Positions 1 to 9,111 of a stretch of DNA of 64,000 nt are shown piece after piece; the first letter of the stretch is position 1, and every line of letters begins with the position of its first letter. The position numbers were made by a program, and so were the translations under genes. The notes under the pieces are model-generated. The model searched no databases, was not told where the DNA came from, and saw only the letters and a program-made list of their open reading frames with translations. The DNA lies in contig NZ_BCTX01000017.1 in the NCBI RefSeq assembly GCF_001590985.1, positions 1 to 64,000 of the forward strand. Direction: 5' to 3'. Source of the DNA: Novosphingobium naphthalenivorans NBRC 102051. Lineage in GTDB: Bacteria > Pseudomonadota > Alphaproteobacteria > Sphingomonadales > Sphingomonadaceae.

Positions 1-164
1 CCCCTGAAGGGGAGAGAGTACATGAGTCATGTTCACCGCACGCTGATATTAGACACGTTTTCGGGAAAATTTCTCCGTTGCCAGAGGCCGCCGGAGCAGG
101 GGGCATTAAAAAATATCCATCGGGTGCCGCGATTGACACTGATCAATGTTGCGACGCGGTAAAA

Positions 165-279
165 GAGCGAGAACCTGTGTGCCGGTCTTGCACCGCCGCC
201 GTCTTTACGGCCCCGGTGTGAACCGCTTCTCCCCACCTAAAGGGCGGCCCCGCCTCGTGACGGGCCGCCCCATTTTTTT
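165..279 (+). ncRNA. candidate structured RNA ending in a terminator
   Basis: No credible protein is encoded here, but the + strand folds into nested stems. An outer GAGAA (169-173) pairs with TTCTC (227-231). An inner CACCG (191-195) pairs with CGGTG (214-218), and CCGT (199-202) pairs with ACGG (207-210) around a CTTT loop. A strong GC hairpin with a T-run follows. This arrangement suggests a small RNA or the 3' end of a longer one such as 6S RNA, but I could not match it to a known family. The 5' end is a guess. Upstream context lies outside the window. Confidence 0.3.
242..279 (+). terminator. intrinsic terminator
   Basis: GGGCGGCCC (242-250) pairs with GGGCCGCCC (262-270) around an 11-base loop, followed by CA and seven T residues. 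This is a textbook Rho-independent terminator on the + strand. It also sits 30 bases beyond the 3' end of the minus-strand transporter, so it could act in both directions, although the T-run only favours the + strand. Confidence 0.8.
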
Positions 280-308
280 GGGCAAAGGGCCCAGGCCGCG
301 ATCGTGCC

Positions 309-911
309 TTATGCCGTGCGGCTGGAGCGCGCTTCGCCCAGGATTTCCAGCGCTTCCCTGACGACGTAGAGGCCGATGGCGGCGCCCACGGCAAGGTCGA
401 AGTAGCGCAGGCCCGTGAGCAGCACGGCCACGCCTGCGGCAATGACCGCGGCATTGGCGATCACGTCGGCGCGGGTGAAGATCCACGCCGCCTTGAGGTG
501 CACCTCGTCGCGCCGCTGCTTGCTGAGAAGCCGCAGCACATAGACGTTCACGGCCAGGGCAAGGCCCGCCACGCCGATCATCCAGCCGCCTTCCGGCTCG
601 CCGCCCCACAGTATCCGGCGTGTCACGTCCGCCAGCAGGCCAAGGCCGACAAGCAGCAGCAACGTGCCGCTCAGGCTCGCTGCATTGGTCTTGAAACGGC
701 TGCTGCGGCCGATGGCGGCCAGCGCGATAGCATAGGCGGCGGCATCGGTCAGCATGTCGAGCCCGTCGGCAACCAGTCCGGTGGAACTGGCAAACAGCCC
801 CGCCGTGGTTTCGATCAGGAACATCGCCGCATTCAGGCACAGCGCGATCCACAGCGTCCGCCGCTGCGCATCGGTTTCAACTGCCGTGGGTGTGCATCCG
901 CAATCTGCCAT
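309..911 (-). CDS. CDF-family cation transporter, short form
   Basis: The 200-residue membrane protein resembles the transmembrane half of cation diffusion facilitators, which export divalent metals by proton antiport at the inner membrane. About five to six hydrophobic helices are visible. The second-helix motif DMLTD (residues 52-56) supplies the usual pair of metal-binding acidic residues. The fifth-helix motif keeps Asp149 (TRAD) but has Phe145 where the family normally has His or Asp four residues earlier. The cytoplasmic C-terminal dimerisation domain of typical 300-residue CDFs is absent. The N-terminus MADCGC could bind metal. This matches a short cation transporter subfamily; the substrate is not predictable. 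The gene starts with ATG and stands alone, followed by the terminator-like hairpin. Confidence 0.75.
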   Translation of the reverse strand: MADCGCTPTAVETDAQRRTLWIALCLNAAMFLIETTAGLFASSTGLVADGLDMLTDAAAYAIALAAIGRSSRFKTNAASLSGTLLLLVGLGLLADVTRRILWGGEPEGGWMIGVAGLALAVNVYVLRLLSKQRRDEVHLKAAWIFTRADVIANAAVIAAGVAVLLTGLRYFDLAVGAAIGLYVVREALEILGEARSSRTA

Positions 912-979
912 GCGGCGATGTTAGGCTATGCGGCGAGGTCTGCCAATGCGATTGGCCCGCGTCACGTGGCGGGCCGCTG

Positions 980-1651
980 CTACTTCTTGGTGGCGAACCA
1001 GATCACGTGCTTGGGGCCCTTGCCGTTGCTGCGGGACGCGACTTTGACTTCATCGACCTCGAAACCGGCCTTCTGCAGGCGGCGGGTGAAGGCCGGATCG
1101 GGGCCGGCGGACCAGATGGCGAGCACGCCGTCCGGCGTCAGCGCGCGCTTTGCGGCGCGCAGGCCGGACAGTGAATAGAGGACATTGTTGTCCTCGCGCA
1201 CGAGCCCGTCGGGGCCATTGTCGACATCGAGCAGGATCGCATCGTAATCGCCGTGCGCACCCTCGATGAAGGGCGCGACGTCTGACATGACAAGTTTCAC
1301 GCGCGGATCGTCGAGGCACCCGGCGGCAAGGTCCGCCATTGGCCCGCGCGCCCATTCGATGATCTCGGGCACCAGTTCGACCACGGTCACTTCGGCGTTG
1401 TCCGGCAGCACTTTCAGCGCCGCGCGCAGCGTGAAGCCCATGCCGTATCCGCCGATCAGCATCGTCGGCCGCACCGGCTTGCCGATGCGTTCGAGCGCCA
1501 TCGTGGCCAGCGCTTCTTCCGATCCCCACTTGCGCGTGGACATCAGTTCGTTGTGGCCGAGCACGATCATGTAGTCCTTGTCGTGCCGGAACAGCTCAAG
1601 CTTCTCGCCGCCCGGGACCCAGGCAGTGTCGAGGAGTTCGCGTTTGATCAT
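980..1651 (-). CDS. spermidine-synthase-like SAM-dependent methyltransferase fold protein
   Basis: The 223 residues form a Rossmann-like methyltransferase fold of the spermidine synthase superfamily. The glycine-rich loop is LIGGYGMGFTLRA (about residues 65-77), the acidic end of strand 2 is VVELVPEIIEWAR, and the third motif is ILLDVDNGPDGL. It is shorter than true spermidine synthases (about 280 residues) and lacks their N-terminal beta-hairpin domain, so a role as a polyamine enzyme is uncertain; many such proteins are uncharacterised. It is transcribed on its own, and an inverted-repeat element separates it from thrS. Function beyond the fold is inference. Confidence 0.7.
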   Translation of the reverse strand: MIKRELLDTAWVPGGEKLELFRHDKDYMIVLGHNELMSTRKWGSEEALATMALERIGKPVRPTMLIGGYGMGFTLRAALKVLPDNAEVTVVELVPEIIEWARGPMADLAAGCLDDPRVKLVMSDVAPFIEGAHGDYDAILLDVDNGPDGLVREDNNVLYSLSGLRAAKRALTPDGVLAIWSAGPDPAFTRRLQKAGFEVDEVKVASRSNGKGPKHVIWFATKK

Positions 1652-1679
1652 CGGTAGAAAGCCCTAAATTCACACACAT

Positions 1680-1768
1680 TTTCGTCATTGCGCGCCCCGA
1701 AGGGGCGCGGCAATCCAGAGCGCAGTGGCGCCGCCCTGGATTGCTTCGCTTCGCTCGCAATGACGAAA
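1680..1768. repeat. palindromic intergenic repeat
   Basis: TTTCGTCATTGCG (1680-1692) is perfectly matched by CGCAATGACGAAA (1756-1768), and CAATCC/GGATTG pair further in, giving a long interrupted hairpin. Elements with the same core (TCATTGCG...CAATCC) are dispersed through many alphaproteobacterial genomes. It lies between thrS and the methyltransferase gene and could terminate thrS transcription or act as a mobile palindromic unit. Confidence 0.8.
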
Positions 1769-1775
1769 CGAGAGG

Positions 1776-3773
1776 TCATTTCAGGTCCGGCGCCGTCGCT
1801 TCACCCTTGAGCATGGCGATCGCCTCGTCGAGGCTCATCATCTTCTGGTGCTCTGCGCCCAGGGTGCGGACGGCGACGGTGCCTTCCTCCGCCTCGCGCT
1901 TGCCGACGACCAGGAGGTGCGGGACTTTCTTCAGCGAGTGTTCGCGCACCTTGTAGTTGATCTTCTCGTTGCGCAGGTCGGTCTCGACGCGCACGCCGGC
2001 GGCCTTGAGCTTCTCCGTCACTTCCGCCGCATAGCCGTCGGCATCCGAAACGATGGTGGCGACCACCGCCTGCACCGGGGCGAGCCAGACCGGCAGCTTG
2101 CCGGCGAAGTGCTCGATCAGGATGCCGATGAAGCGTTCATAGGAGCCGAAGATCGCGCGGTGCAGCATGACCGGGCGGTGGCGCTCGCCATCCTCGCCGA
2201 TGTAGCTGGCATCGAGCCGCTCGGGCAGCATCCGGTCGGACTGGATGGTGCCGACCTGCCAGGTGCGGCCGATCGCGTCGGTGAGGTGCCATTCCAGCTT
2301 GGGCGCATAGAACGCGCCTTCGCCGGGCAGTTCCTCCCAGCCGTATTCCTCGGTCGCGAGGCCTGCGTCGACCACCGCGTCGCGCAGCTCGGCTTCGGCC
2401 TTGTCCCACAGCTCGTCGCTGCCGATGCGGTTGTCCGGGCGCAGGGCGAGCTTGATCGCGTACTTGAAGCCGAAGTCCTTGTAGACGCGGTCCGCCAGTT
2501 CGCAGAAGTCGCGCACTTCGGAAACGATCTGGTCCTCGCGGCAGAAGATGTGGCCATCGTCCTGCGTGAACTGGCGCACGCGCATCAACCCGTGCAGCGC
2601 GCCGTGCGGCTCGTTGCGGTGGCAGCAGCCGTTCTCGACAATGCGCAGCGGCAGGTCGCGGTAGGACTTGATGCCCTGCTTGAAGATCAGGATGTGCGCG
2701 GGGCAGTTCATCGGCTTGAGCGCCATCCACTCGGCCTCGTCCGAAACCAGCGGCCCTTCGTCCTCGGTGTTGGGCGTCTCGTCGGGGATGACGAACATGT
2801 TCTCGCGGTACTTGCCCCAGTGGCCGGACTGCTCCCACTGGCGCGCGTCCATGACTTGCGGGGTCTTCACTTCCTTGCAGCCGGCAGCACCGATCGCGCG
2901 GCGCATGTAGTCTTCCAGCGCGCGGTAGATCACATAGCCCTTCGGGTGCCAGAACACCGAGCCGTGCGCTTCGTGCTGGAGATGGAACAGGTCCATCTCA
3001 CCACCGAGCTTGCGGTGGTCGCGCTTGGCGGCTTCCTCAAGGCGGGTCAGGTGTTCATTGAGCTGCTTCTTGTTCAGCCAGCCGGTGCCGTAGATGCGCG
3101 TGAGCTGCGCATTCTTCTGGTCGCCGCGCCAGTAGGCGCCCGCGACGCGCATCAGCTTGAAGGCCTGCGGGTCGAGCTTGCCGGTGCTGGGCAGGTGCGG
3201 GCCGCGGCACATGTCGAGCCAGTCGTTGCCCGACCAGTAGACCGTCAGCTCCTCGCCTTCCGGCAGTTCGGCCGCCCATTCGGCCTTGAACTTTTCGCCG
3301 TCGGCGGTCCACTTGTCGATCAGCTGCTGGCGGGTCCAGGCCTCGCGGCGCAGCGGCTTGTCGGCCTTGATGATCTCGCGCATCTTTTCCTCGATGACGG
3401 GAAGATCGTCCATGCCGAAGGGCTCACGCGAGGCAGGCGCCATCACGTCGTAGTAGAAGCCGTCGTCGGTCGCCGGGCCGAACGTGATCTGCGTGCCCGG
3501 CCAGAGCGCCTGCACCGCCTCGGCCAGTACGTGGGCATAGTCATGCCGCGCCAGTTCGAGCGCCTCGGCCTCATCGCGGCTGGTGACGAGCGCGAGCTGG
3601 GCGTCGCCCTTGAAGGGCCGGGTCAGATCGACCAGTTCGCCGTCGATCTTCGCGGCGAGCGCCGCCTTGGCAAGGCCGGGGCCGATCGCGGCGGCGACAT
3701 CCGCCGGGGTCGAGCCTTCGGGCATCTCGCGAACCGAACCGTCGGGCAGGCTGATCTTGAACATCTGCGACAT
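1776..3773 (-). CDS. thrS: threonine--tRNA ligase
   Basis: A class II aminoacyl-tRNA synthetase that charges tRNA-Thr in the cytoplasm; 665 residues, close to the usual 640-660. In order: an N-terminal TGS domain (FKISLPDGS onward, residues about 4-65), the HxxxH editing domain ([12 protein letters not shown]), the catalytic core with zinc ligand Cys357 in MNCPAH, motif 2 around [11 protein letters not shown] and [11 protein letters not shown], motif 3 in [13 protein letters not shown], and a C-terminal anticodon-binding domain. The reading frame stays open for 191 codons upstream, but homologues begin at MSQMFKIS. That ATG (3773) has GGAAAG about 10 bases upstream, so I place the start there. 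The 370-base leader is described separately. Confidence 0.97.
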   Translation of the reverse strand: MSQMFKISLPDGSVREMPEGSTPADVAAAIGPGLAKAALAAKIDGELVDLTRPFKGDAQLALVTSRDEAEALELARHDYAHVLAEAVQALWPGTQITFGPATDDGFYYDVMAPASREPFGMDDLPVIEEKMREIIKADKPLRREAWTRQQLIDKWTADGEKFKAEWAAELPEGEELTVYWSGNDWLDMCRGPHLPSTGKLDPQAFKLMRVAGAYWRGDQKNAQLTRIYGTGWLNKKQLNEHLTRLEEAAKRDHRKLGGEMDLFHLQHEAHGSVFWHPKGYVIYRALEDYMRRAIGAAGCKEVKTPQVMDARQWEQSGHWGKYRENMFVIPDETPNTEDEGPLVSDEAEWMALKPMNCPAHILIFKQGIKSYRDLPLRIVENGCCHRNEPHGALHGLMRVRQFTQDDGHIFCREDQIVSEVRDFCELADRVYKDFGFKYAIKLALRPDNRIGSDELWDKAEAELRDAVVDAGLATEEYGWEELPGEGAFYAPKLEWHLTDAIGRTWQVGTIQSDRMLPERLDASYIGEDGERHRPVMLHRAIFGSYERFIGILIEHFAGKLPVWLAPVQAVVATIVSDADGYAAEVTEKLKAAGVRVETDLRNEKINYKVREHSLKKVPHLLVVGKREAEEGTVAVRTLGAEHQKMMSLDEAIAMLKGEATAPDLK

Positions 3774-4018
3774 CGAACTCGTCTTTCCGTTTTTCCTGTC
3801 GGGCCGTTTCCGGCTTTCCGGGCCTTGCGCGCGCCATGGCACAGGCGCGCGCGCGGGTGAAGCTTTGGCGCCGGTTAAATTCAATACGGTTCGGGAGGAT
3901 GACGCCACGTCCGCCCGAACCCCGGGCGACGGTGGCTGCGTCTTCAGGCCGCGACCAACCGTCCCCGGGTGTACCGGGTAGTGGTGGTGGTAGTCGTGGC
4001 GGGACGCTGCTGCATGAC

Positions 4019-4056
4019 GGGAGATGTAGCGATGGGGAGGCGAAATGTCATCTCCC
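4019..4056. promoter_or_regulatory. hairpin in the thrS upstream region
   Basis: The 370 bases between thrS and the next gene (3774-4142) hold no convincing gene. The clearest structure is GGGAGATG (4019-4026) facing CATCTCCC (4049-4056), an 8-bp stem about 245 bases before the thrS start. It could be part of a thrS leader, an autoregulatory target or a terminator for neither neighbour. No T-run follows. Function unknown. Confidence 0.35.
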
Positions 4057-4142
4057 AAGTTTGGTGCGGCGAAAACCTCGCTTGCCTTTCGTATCGCCGG
4101 TGTATTTGATATGGCGATCGAAGATATTTTCCTGAGGGGTGA

Positions 4143-4334
4143 ATGACCATGTCCGGCTTCGGGCGCCGTTTGATAGGGATGTGGATTGCTGTGGCAATCG
4201 TCCTTGTCGTGGCTCTGGGGCTGTTCAGGGGAGAATCTTCCGGGCCGGACCCACAACGCACCGCGCAGGGCGAGAATTGGGCGCCGGGGCAGAGGACTAT
4301 TGTCGTTCAGGTGTTGGGGCCGGTTCTCTACTAG
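4143..4334 (+). CDS. small single-pass membrane protein, hypothetical
   Basis: A 63-residue ORF with an excellent ribosome binding site (GAGGGG just upstream) and two possible ATG starts (4143 and 4149). One hydrophobic helix is visible ([16 protein letters not shown], about residues 13-28) preceded by Arg-Arg, giving an N-in topology with a polar tail of about 33 residues outside the cytoplasm. I do not recognise the family. It is divergent from thrS and 100 bases ahead of a secreted protein gene on the same strand. It may be a real small inner-membrane protein; the length makes this uncertain. Confidence 0.45.
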   Translation: MTMSGFGRRLIGMWIAVAIVLVVALGLFRGESSGPDPQRTAQGENWAPGQRTIVVQVLGPVLY

Positions 4335-4433
4335 AGTGACGTGCACGGCAACTTTTCAGGGTTTTCATCCCGAAGCTGCCTTTCCGGACGCGCCGGCATT
4401 GCTGCCGTTGTTTCATTAGTTCAGGATGGGAGA

Positions 4434-4862
4434 ATGAGGCCAGCGTTCCTGCTGTTGTTCGCACTAATGATGTGCTTCACGAGCGCCGCGCTCGCATGTC
4501 GATATAATGCGTCACCAAGTGAGCGAATCTACAAGGCAAAGGCAAGGATAGACACGCTCGTGGTGGGTGTCGTTGATAACGCACGATACCTCACATCTGC
4601 CGCAGAGCCTGAAAGGGCCTGGTCGGCGACCGTTCGTGTCCAGAAGGTGATTAGAGGCAAGACATTCTCCGCCAACTTTGAAATTTCACGCACTGGGCAA
4701 TCCAGCATGTGCGATGACGGCGTAAAATTGCCCTCCGTCGGCGATAAATGGGCCCTTTATATTCGGCACACTAACGGCGGAGAATCGGTTGAGCTTGCCT
4801 ATCCAGTCGCTATTGCCGCCGACATAGACCCGCTTTTTCAAACTACACCCCACATCCGCTGA
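4434..4862 (+). CDS. exported protein, possibly TIMP/netrin-like OB fold
   Basis: The frame is open from 4341, but the ATG at 4434, preceded by GGATGGGAGA, opens a clean signal peptide: MRPAFLLLFALMM followed by a cleavage site near SAALA-C. The mature part begins with Cys, then has a beta-rich pattern (TLVVGVV, TVRVQKVIRG, FEISRT, SSMCDDG, GDKWALYI). This resembles bacterial proteins with a TIMP/netrin-like OB fold, which start with Cys and have a V...W...V..V.KG core and a C-[DG]-G turn. That is an inference from pattern only. It is not a good lipoprotein, because the -3 residue is Ala. No function can be assigned. Lower GC than its neighbours. Confidence 0.6.
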   Translation: MRPAFLLLFALMMCFTSAALACRYNASPSERIYKAKARIDTLVVGVVDNARYLTSAAEPERAWSATVRVQKVIRGKTFSANFEISRTGQSSMCDDGVKLPSVGDKWALYIRHTNGGESVELAYPVAIAADIDPLFQTTPHIR

Positions 4863-4951
4863 CCCGACCTTCCCGCCGCTCGATGCGCTTGTCGTTCTTC
4901 CCGTTGCTGGTCGCTCGCACATGTGGGAATTCGCCCAGGCGGCCTAAGCGC

Positions 4952-6289
4952 TCAATGCAGCGTAGGCCGCGGCCTGCCGCGTTCGGCCAGGCTGTTCCAC
5001 AGGGTCATCGCCAGCCACCCCGCGCTCATGCAGACGAACGGCATGACCGGATAGTGAAAGCGTGACTGGCCCGAGAACACCAGGCAGATCAGCGTCGGAT
5101 AAAGCGCGATGCCATAAGGCAGCAGCCACCAGCCGATCCACCGCTGGCCATTGCGGTGGCGTTTCACCAGCATCACCACGAATGCGGCCGCGAAAGCCAG
5201 CATCAGCAAGGCGTAATAGGCCTGGTTGGCATAGCGCACCGCGCGGTAGGCGGTCTCGAAGCGTGCGTATCCGGGCGCGCCGCCCTGATAGGCCCACTCG
5301 GCCTCGCCATCGGGCAGCCACAGCCGCATCAGCTTCTTGGGCGCCAGGGCGAGGAACTTGCCGGGGTTGTGTTCGATCCAGTCGAGCCCCAGCCGCTTCG
5401 CTTGCGCATCGCGTTCCACTTCGTCGAGGCCGGGGCGGGCCATCAGGTCCTTCACCACCGGCGCATCCGGGGTGTAGTCCCCGGTCGCCGTGTCGTGGTT
5501 ACCGGTCAGCAGGGTATAGCCGCCATTGGTCGAGATCAGGACCCAGTGGCCGAGCTGTTCATGGTTGCGGATCGTCCAGGGCATGACGGTCAGCATGGCC
5601 AGGCCCAGCACCATGAGGCCTTCGCCGAACAGGCGGGGGAAGCTGCGCCACACGTCCTTCCGGCTCAGCCACTCGATGGCGAAGAGCAGCGGGATGACGA
5701 CCATGGTCTGCGCTTTCACCAGCGTGGCGAAGCCGAAGATCAGGCCGGCGGCGACCAGTTGCCAGCGGCTGGTGCGGGTCATCACGGTCCAGCAGCCCGC
5801 CAGCAACAGCATGGTGTAGAACACCTCGGTCAGCGCCAGCGGAACATAACCGATGGCGTTGGGATAGACCGCGAGCAGCAGCAGGCCCATGCGCGCGGCT
5901 GCCTCGTTGCGGAACAGGCGGCGGCCCATCGCCAGTGTCAGCAGCCCGGTCAGCATCGCGCTGGCGAGGTTGAACAGGCCAAGCACCACCGGCGAGGCGC
6001 CGAACTGGGCAAAGACCAGCGAGAGCGCGATCGGCCAGCCCGGCGGCCAGAACGCGGTCGGCGCCCCGGCATTGTCGAGATAGCCTTTCCCGGCGGCGAG
6101 GCTGACGGCGCGGAGGTAATACCATTCGGCGTCGGAAGTGGGCGCCACGTCGATCATCAGCACCGCGACGCGCAGCGCGAAATAGAGTGCCCAGATCATC
6201 AGCAGCACCGAACGGTCCGAACCGAACCATTCGAGCCGCAGGGCCAGACGCGACGGGCGCGAGGGGAAACGGAGGATGTCGGCGCTCAT
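4952..6289 (-). CDS. GT39/PMT-family membrane glycosyltransferase
   Basis: A 445-residue polytopic inner-membrane protein of the ArnT/PMT type (GT39/GT83), which transfers sugars from polyprenyl-phosphate donors to lipid or protein acceptors on the periplasmic side. Evidence: about 10-11 hydrophobic helices, the first periplasmic loop motif with an acidic pair (APTSDAEWYYLRAVSLA), the FWPPGWP loop, and LTEVFYTMLLL. The frame extends to a TTG at 6296, but ATG 6289 (MSADILRF) is the better start. It is divergent from the hydrolase gene at 6388. The sugar and acceptor cannot be told. Confidence 0.8.
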   Translation of the reverse strand: MSADILRFPSRPSRLALRLEWFGSDRSVLLMIWALYFALRVAVLMIDVAPTSDAEWYYLRAVSLAAGKGYLDNAGAPTAFWPPGWPIALSLVFAQFGASPVVLGLFNLASAMLTGLLTLAMGRRLFRNEAAARMGLLLLAVYPNAIGYVPLALTEVFYTMLLLAGCWTVMTRTSRWQLVAAGLIFGFATLVKAQTMVVIPLLFAIEWLSRKDVWRSFPRLFGEGLMVLGLAMLTVMPWTIRNHEQLGHWVLISTNGGYTLLTGNHDTATGDYTPDAPVVKDLMARPGLDEVERDAQAKRLGLDWIEHNPGKFLALAPKKLMRLWLPDGEAEWAYQGGAPGYARFETAYRAVRYANQAYYALLMLAFAAAFVVMLVKRHRNGQRWIGWWLLPYGIALYPTLICLVFSGQSRFHYPVMPFVCMSAGWLAMTLWNSLAERGRPRPTLH

Positions 6290-6387
6290 GGGGGCCAAGC
6301 GATAGCGCCCTGTGCTTAAGATGGCATTATCTTTGTTGGGCCGGGTTGGGCTTGTTCTTCGCTCCCCCGGTCCCCACTATCCGGCGC

Positions 6388-7155
6388 ATGACCGAAACCC
6401 GTTTCCACGCGATGCCTGACGGGCGTCAGATCGCCTATCGTTTCACGCCGGGCCAAGGGACGATACCGGCCCCGGCTCTCGTCTTCCTGCCTGGCTACAT
6501 GTCCGACATGGCGGGAGGCAAGGCCACGGCCGTGTTCGACATGGCGCAGGCCACCGGCTTTCCCTGCCTGCTGCTCGACTATTCCGGCTGCGGCGAAAGT
6601 CCGGGGGATTTTGCCGACGGCACGCTCTCGCGCTGGAAGGAAGAGATCCTCGCGCTGATCGCGGCGCTGGGGCTGGAAGAGGTGGTGCTGGCCGGCTCGT
6701 CGATGGGCGGCTGGCTGATGCTGCTGGCGGGGCAGGCGCTGGGCGGGAAGCTCAAGGGCCTGATCGGCATTGCCGCCGCGCCGGACTTTACCGAATGGGG
6801 CATTCCCCAGATGGACAAGGCCCTGCTGGCCGATGGCGAGACGATCTGGGAGGACAATCCCTATGGCCCCGAGCCGACCCCGACTCATCCCGGCTTCTGG
6901 GCCGACGGGCAGGCCAACCGCCAGCTCGAAGGCGAAATTGCGCTCGATTGTCCGGTGCGCCTGCTCCACGGCCAGTGCGATCCCGACGTGCCGTGGGACA
7001 TTTCGCTGCAGCTGGCGGAAAAGCTCCGTTCAGCCGATGTGCAGGTCACGCTGATCAAGGACGGCGATCACCGCCTCTCGCGCGACTCCGACATTGCCCT
7101 GCTGCTGCGCACGGTGGCGGAGCTGGTTCTTCCCCGCGCCGGGGCGGCAGACTGA
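6388..7155 (+). CDS. alpha/beta hydrolase
   Basis: A cytoplasmic serine hydrolase of 255 residues with the canonical order: oxyanion strand VFLPGYMSDM, nucleophile elbow GSSMGG (Ser near residue 105), acid in HGQCDPDVPW and catalytic His in DGDHRLS. The YSGCGESPG loop resembles palmitoyl-protein thioesterase/ABHD10-like bacterial hydrolases, so a thioesterase or esterase activity is plausible. Start chosen at ATG 6388 because the upstream frame is unlike any hydrolase N-terminus. It heads a compact group with the TPR and luciferase-like genes (16-base gap, then a 4-base overlap), suggesting one transcript. Confidence 0.85.
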   Translation: MTETRFHAMPDGRQIAYRFTPGQGTIPAPALVFLPGYMSDMAGGKATAVFDMAQATGFPCLLLDYSGCGESPGDFADGTLSRWKEEILALIAALGLEEVVLAGSSMGGWLMLLAGQALGGKLKGLIGIAAAPDFTEWGIPQMDKALLADGETIWEDNPYGPEPTPTHPGFWADGQANRQLEGEIALDCPVRLLHGQCDPDVPWDISLQLAEKLRSADVQVTLIKDGDHRLSRDSDIALLLRTVAELVLPRAGAAD

Positions 7156-7171
7156 CCGGAGCCGTCCCCTC

Positions 7172-8047
7172 ATGCCCTTTACCCTGCTGCTTCCCCTGAT
7201 GCTGGCCCAGACCGGCGGAATCGATCTCAACAACCCATACGCTTCCGCCCTGCCGCGCGAGATCGTCGAGAAGAAGGCCGACGAGGACCGCAAGCGGCGC
7301 GAGCAGGCGGCGCTGAACGATGTCGCCCTGCCTGCGGCACGCTCGAATGCGGGCTGCATGGGCGCGGTGGAGGCCAATCCCGAGCGTTCGGCGCAGCTCG
7401 CGCGCGATGCCATGAAGGATGCGGTCGGGCGCGAGCGCGTGCGCGCCGGGCTGTGCCTCGGCGTGGCGCTCAGCGATCTTGGCCAGTGGGACGATGCGCG
7501 CGAGGCTTTCGTGGCCGCGCGCGATGCGGCCGATGCGGGCGATCATGTCAGCCGCGCCCGGCTGGGCGAGATGGCGGGCAATGCCGCGCTGGCGGCGGGC
7601 CAGCCCGGGCAGGCGTTGAGCGTGCTCGCGCCTGCCGCCAGCGATGCACAGGCGGCCAGCGACACCGCGCTCACGGCCGCGATCGCATTGGACCGCGCGC
7701 GGGCGCTGGTCGCGGTGAAGCAGCCGGACGAAGCGGCTGCGGCTCTGGCGCAGGCGCGCACGGCGGAACCGGACAATGCCCAGGCCTGGCTGCTCTCGGC
7801 CACGCTCTCGCGCCGGCAGAACAAGCTGATCGAAGCGCAGACGCAGATCGAAAAGGCGGCCGAGCTGGCGCCGCGCGATCCCGAGATCGGGCTGGAAGCG
7901 GGCGTGATCGCCGTGCTCTCGGGCAACGATGCGGCGGCGCGGCGCAGCTGGAATTCCGTGGTGGCCATGGCGCCTGAAAGCGACTCTGCGGCCACCGCGA
8001 AGCAATATATCGCCCAGTTGGGGCCGGAGAGTAAGCCGAAGCCATGA
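7172..8047 (+). CDS. exported TPR-repeat protein
   Basis: A 291-residue protein with a short N-terminal hydrophobic segment ([13 protein letters not shown]) that looks like a weak signal peptide, followed by an Ala-rich helical solenoid. At least four tetratricopeptide-like helix pairs are visible, for example [35 protein letters not shown] and [18 protein letters not shown], ending with a classic [18 protein letters not shown] unit. It is a protein-protein interaction scaffold, probably periplasmic; the partner is unknown. Its stop codon overlaps the start of the next gene (ATGA), so the two are translationally coupled. Confidence 0.75.
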   Translation: MPFTLLLPLMLAQTGGIDLNNPYASALPREIVEKKADEDRKRREQAALNDVALPAARSNAGCMGAVEANPERSAQLARDAMKDAVGRERVRAGLCLGVALSDLGQWDDAREAFVAARDAADAGDHVSRARLGEMAGNAALAAGQPGQALSVLAPAASDAQAASDTALTAAIALDRARALVAVKQPDEAAAALAQARTAEPDNAQAWLLSATLSRRQNKLIEAQTQIEKAAELAPRDPEIGLEAGVIAVLSGNDAAARRSWNSVVAMAPESDSAATAKQYIAQLGPESKPKP

Positions 8048-9036
8048 TACCCCTGTCCGTTCTCGATCTCGTCCCCGTGCGCGAGGGCGGCACAGTCGCC
8101 CAGGCGCTGGCGATCGCAGCCGAAACTGCGCAGGTCGCCGAGCGTGCGGGCTACAAGCGCTACTGGGTGGCCGAACACCACGGCATGGAAGGCATTGCCG
8201 GGGGCGCGACTTCGGTCGTGCTGGCGCATCTCGGCCATGCCACCAGCACGATCCGCATCGGCGCGGGCGGGATCATGCTGCCCAATCACAATCCCTATGT
8301 GATCGCCGAGCAGTTCGGCACGCTCGCCGCGCTGTTTCCGGGCCGGGTCGACCTGGGTCTCGGCCGTGCGCCGGGGGCGGACGGGCGGCTCGCCAATGCA
8401 CTGCGCAAGGACATCATGAGTGCCGCCGAGCACTTTCCGCAGGACGTGGTGGAACTGCGGGCGCGGTTCGCCGGGCAGGCGGTCGGCGGGGTCGTCTCGC
8501 CGCAGGCCTCGGGAGCGGATGTCGAGATGTGGATTCTCGGCTCCAGCCTGTTCGGAGCCCAGCTCGCCGCGATGCTGGGGCTGCCTTATGCCTTCGCCTC
8601 GCATTTCGCCCCGGCCATGCTGGACGAGGCGGCGCGCACCTACCGCGAACGGTTCCAGCCTTCGCAGGTTCTGGACAAGCCGTATTTCATGGCGGCGATC
8701 AATGTCATGGCCGCCGATAGCGAGGAAGAGGCGCGCTATCTTGCCTCTTCCACCGATCAGAGCTTCGTCGCGCTGCGCATGGGCACGCCGGGCAAGCTCA
8801 AGCCGCCGGTGCGCGGCTACCGCGAATCGCTGCCCGCGGCGGCCCGCGCCATGCTGGAACAGGTCCGCTCGGTCAGCGCGATCGGCACGCCCGATCAGGT
8901 GCGCGCGGATATCGAGGCCTTTGTCGCGCGTACGGCGGCGGACGAGTTGATTGTCGGCGGCGCCACTTTCGATCCGGCTGCGCAGCAGCGCTCGCTCGAA
9001 TTGACGATGGACGCACTCGCTGCTGTTTCGTCCTGA
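8044..9036 (+). CDS. luciferase-like flavin-dependent monooxygenase (LLM class, YhbW-like)
   Basis: The 330 residues form a TIM-barrel bacterial-luciferase-family protein. Diagnostic stretches: [13 protein letters not shown] at the N-terminus, [15 protein letters not shown], the [18 protein letters not shown] strand and [12 protein letters not shown]. These match the MsnO8/YhbW subgroup of LLM oxidoreductases, which use reduced FMN or F420; the substrate is unknown. It overlaps the TPR gene by four bases and is probably the last gene of the 6388-9036 operon. Confidence 0.88.
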   Translation: MIPLSVLDLVPVREGGTVAQALAIAAETAQVAERAGYKRYWVAEHHGMEGIAGGATSVVLAHLGHATSTIRIGAGGIMLPNHNPYVIAEQFGTLAALFPGRVDLGLGRAPGADGRLANALRKDIMSAAEHFPQDVVELRARFAGQAVGGVVSPQASGADVEMWILGSSLFGAQLAAMLGLPYAFASHFAPAMLDEAARTYRERFQPSQVLDKPYFMAAINVMAADSEEEARYLASSTDQSFVALRMGTPGKLKPPVRGYRESLPAAARAMLEQVRSVSAIGTPDQVRADIEAFVARTAADELIVGGATFDPAAQQRSLELTMDALAAVSS

Positions 9037-9111
9037 CTAATGCAGCTCGTGGAAAGACAATTGCGCTTCAGGCATTGACCGCGCGCGTAAATTACGGGAA
9101 CGGGATCGGCC

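Noticed and set aside
1848-3860. A 670-codon frame opposite thrS
   Set aside because: Shadow of thrS with no recognisable domain.
3774-4346. N-terminal extension of ThrS by 191 residues
   Set aside because: The extra part has no family similarity, while MSQMFKIS at 3773 has a ribosome binding site and matches the usual TGS-domain start.
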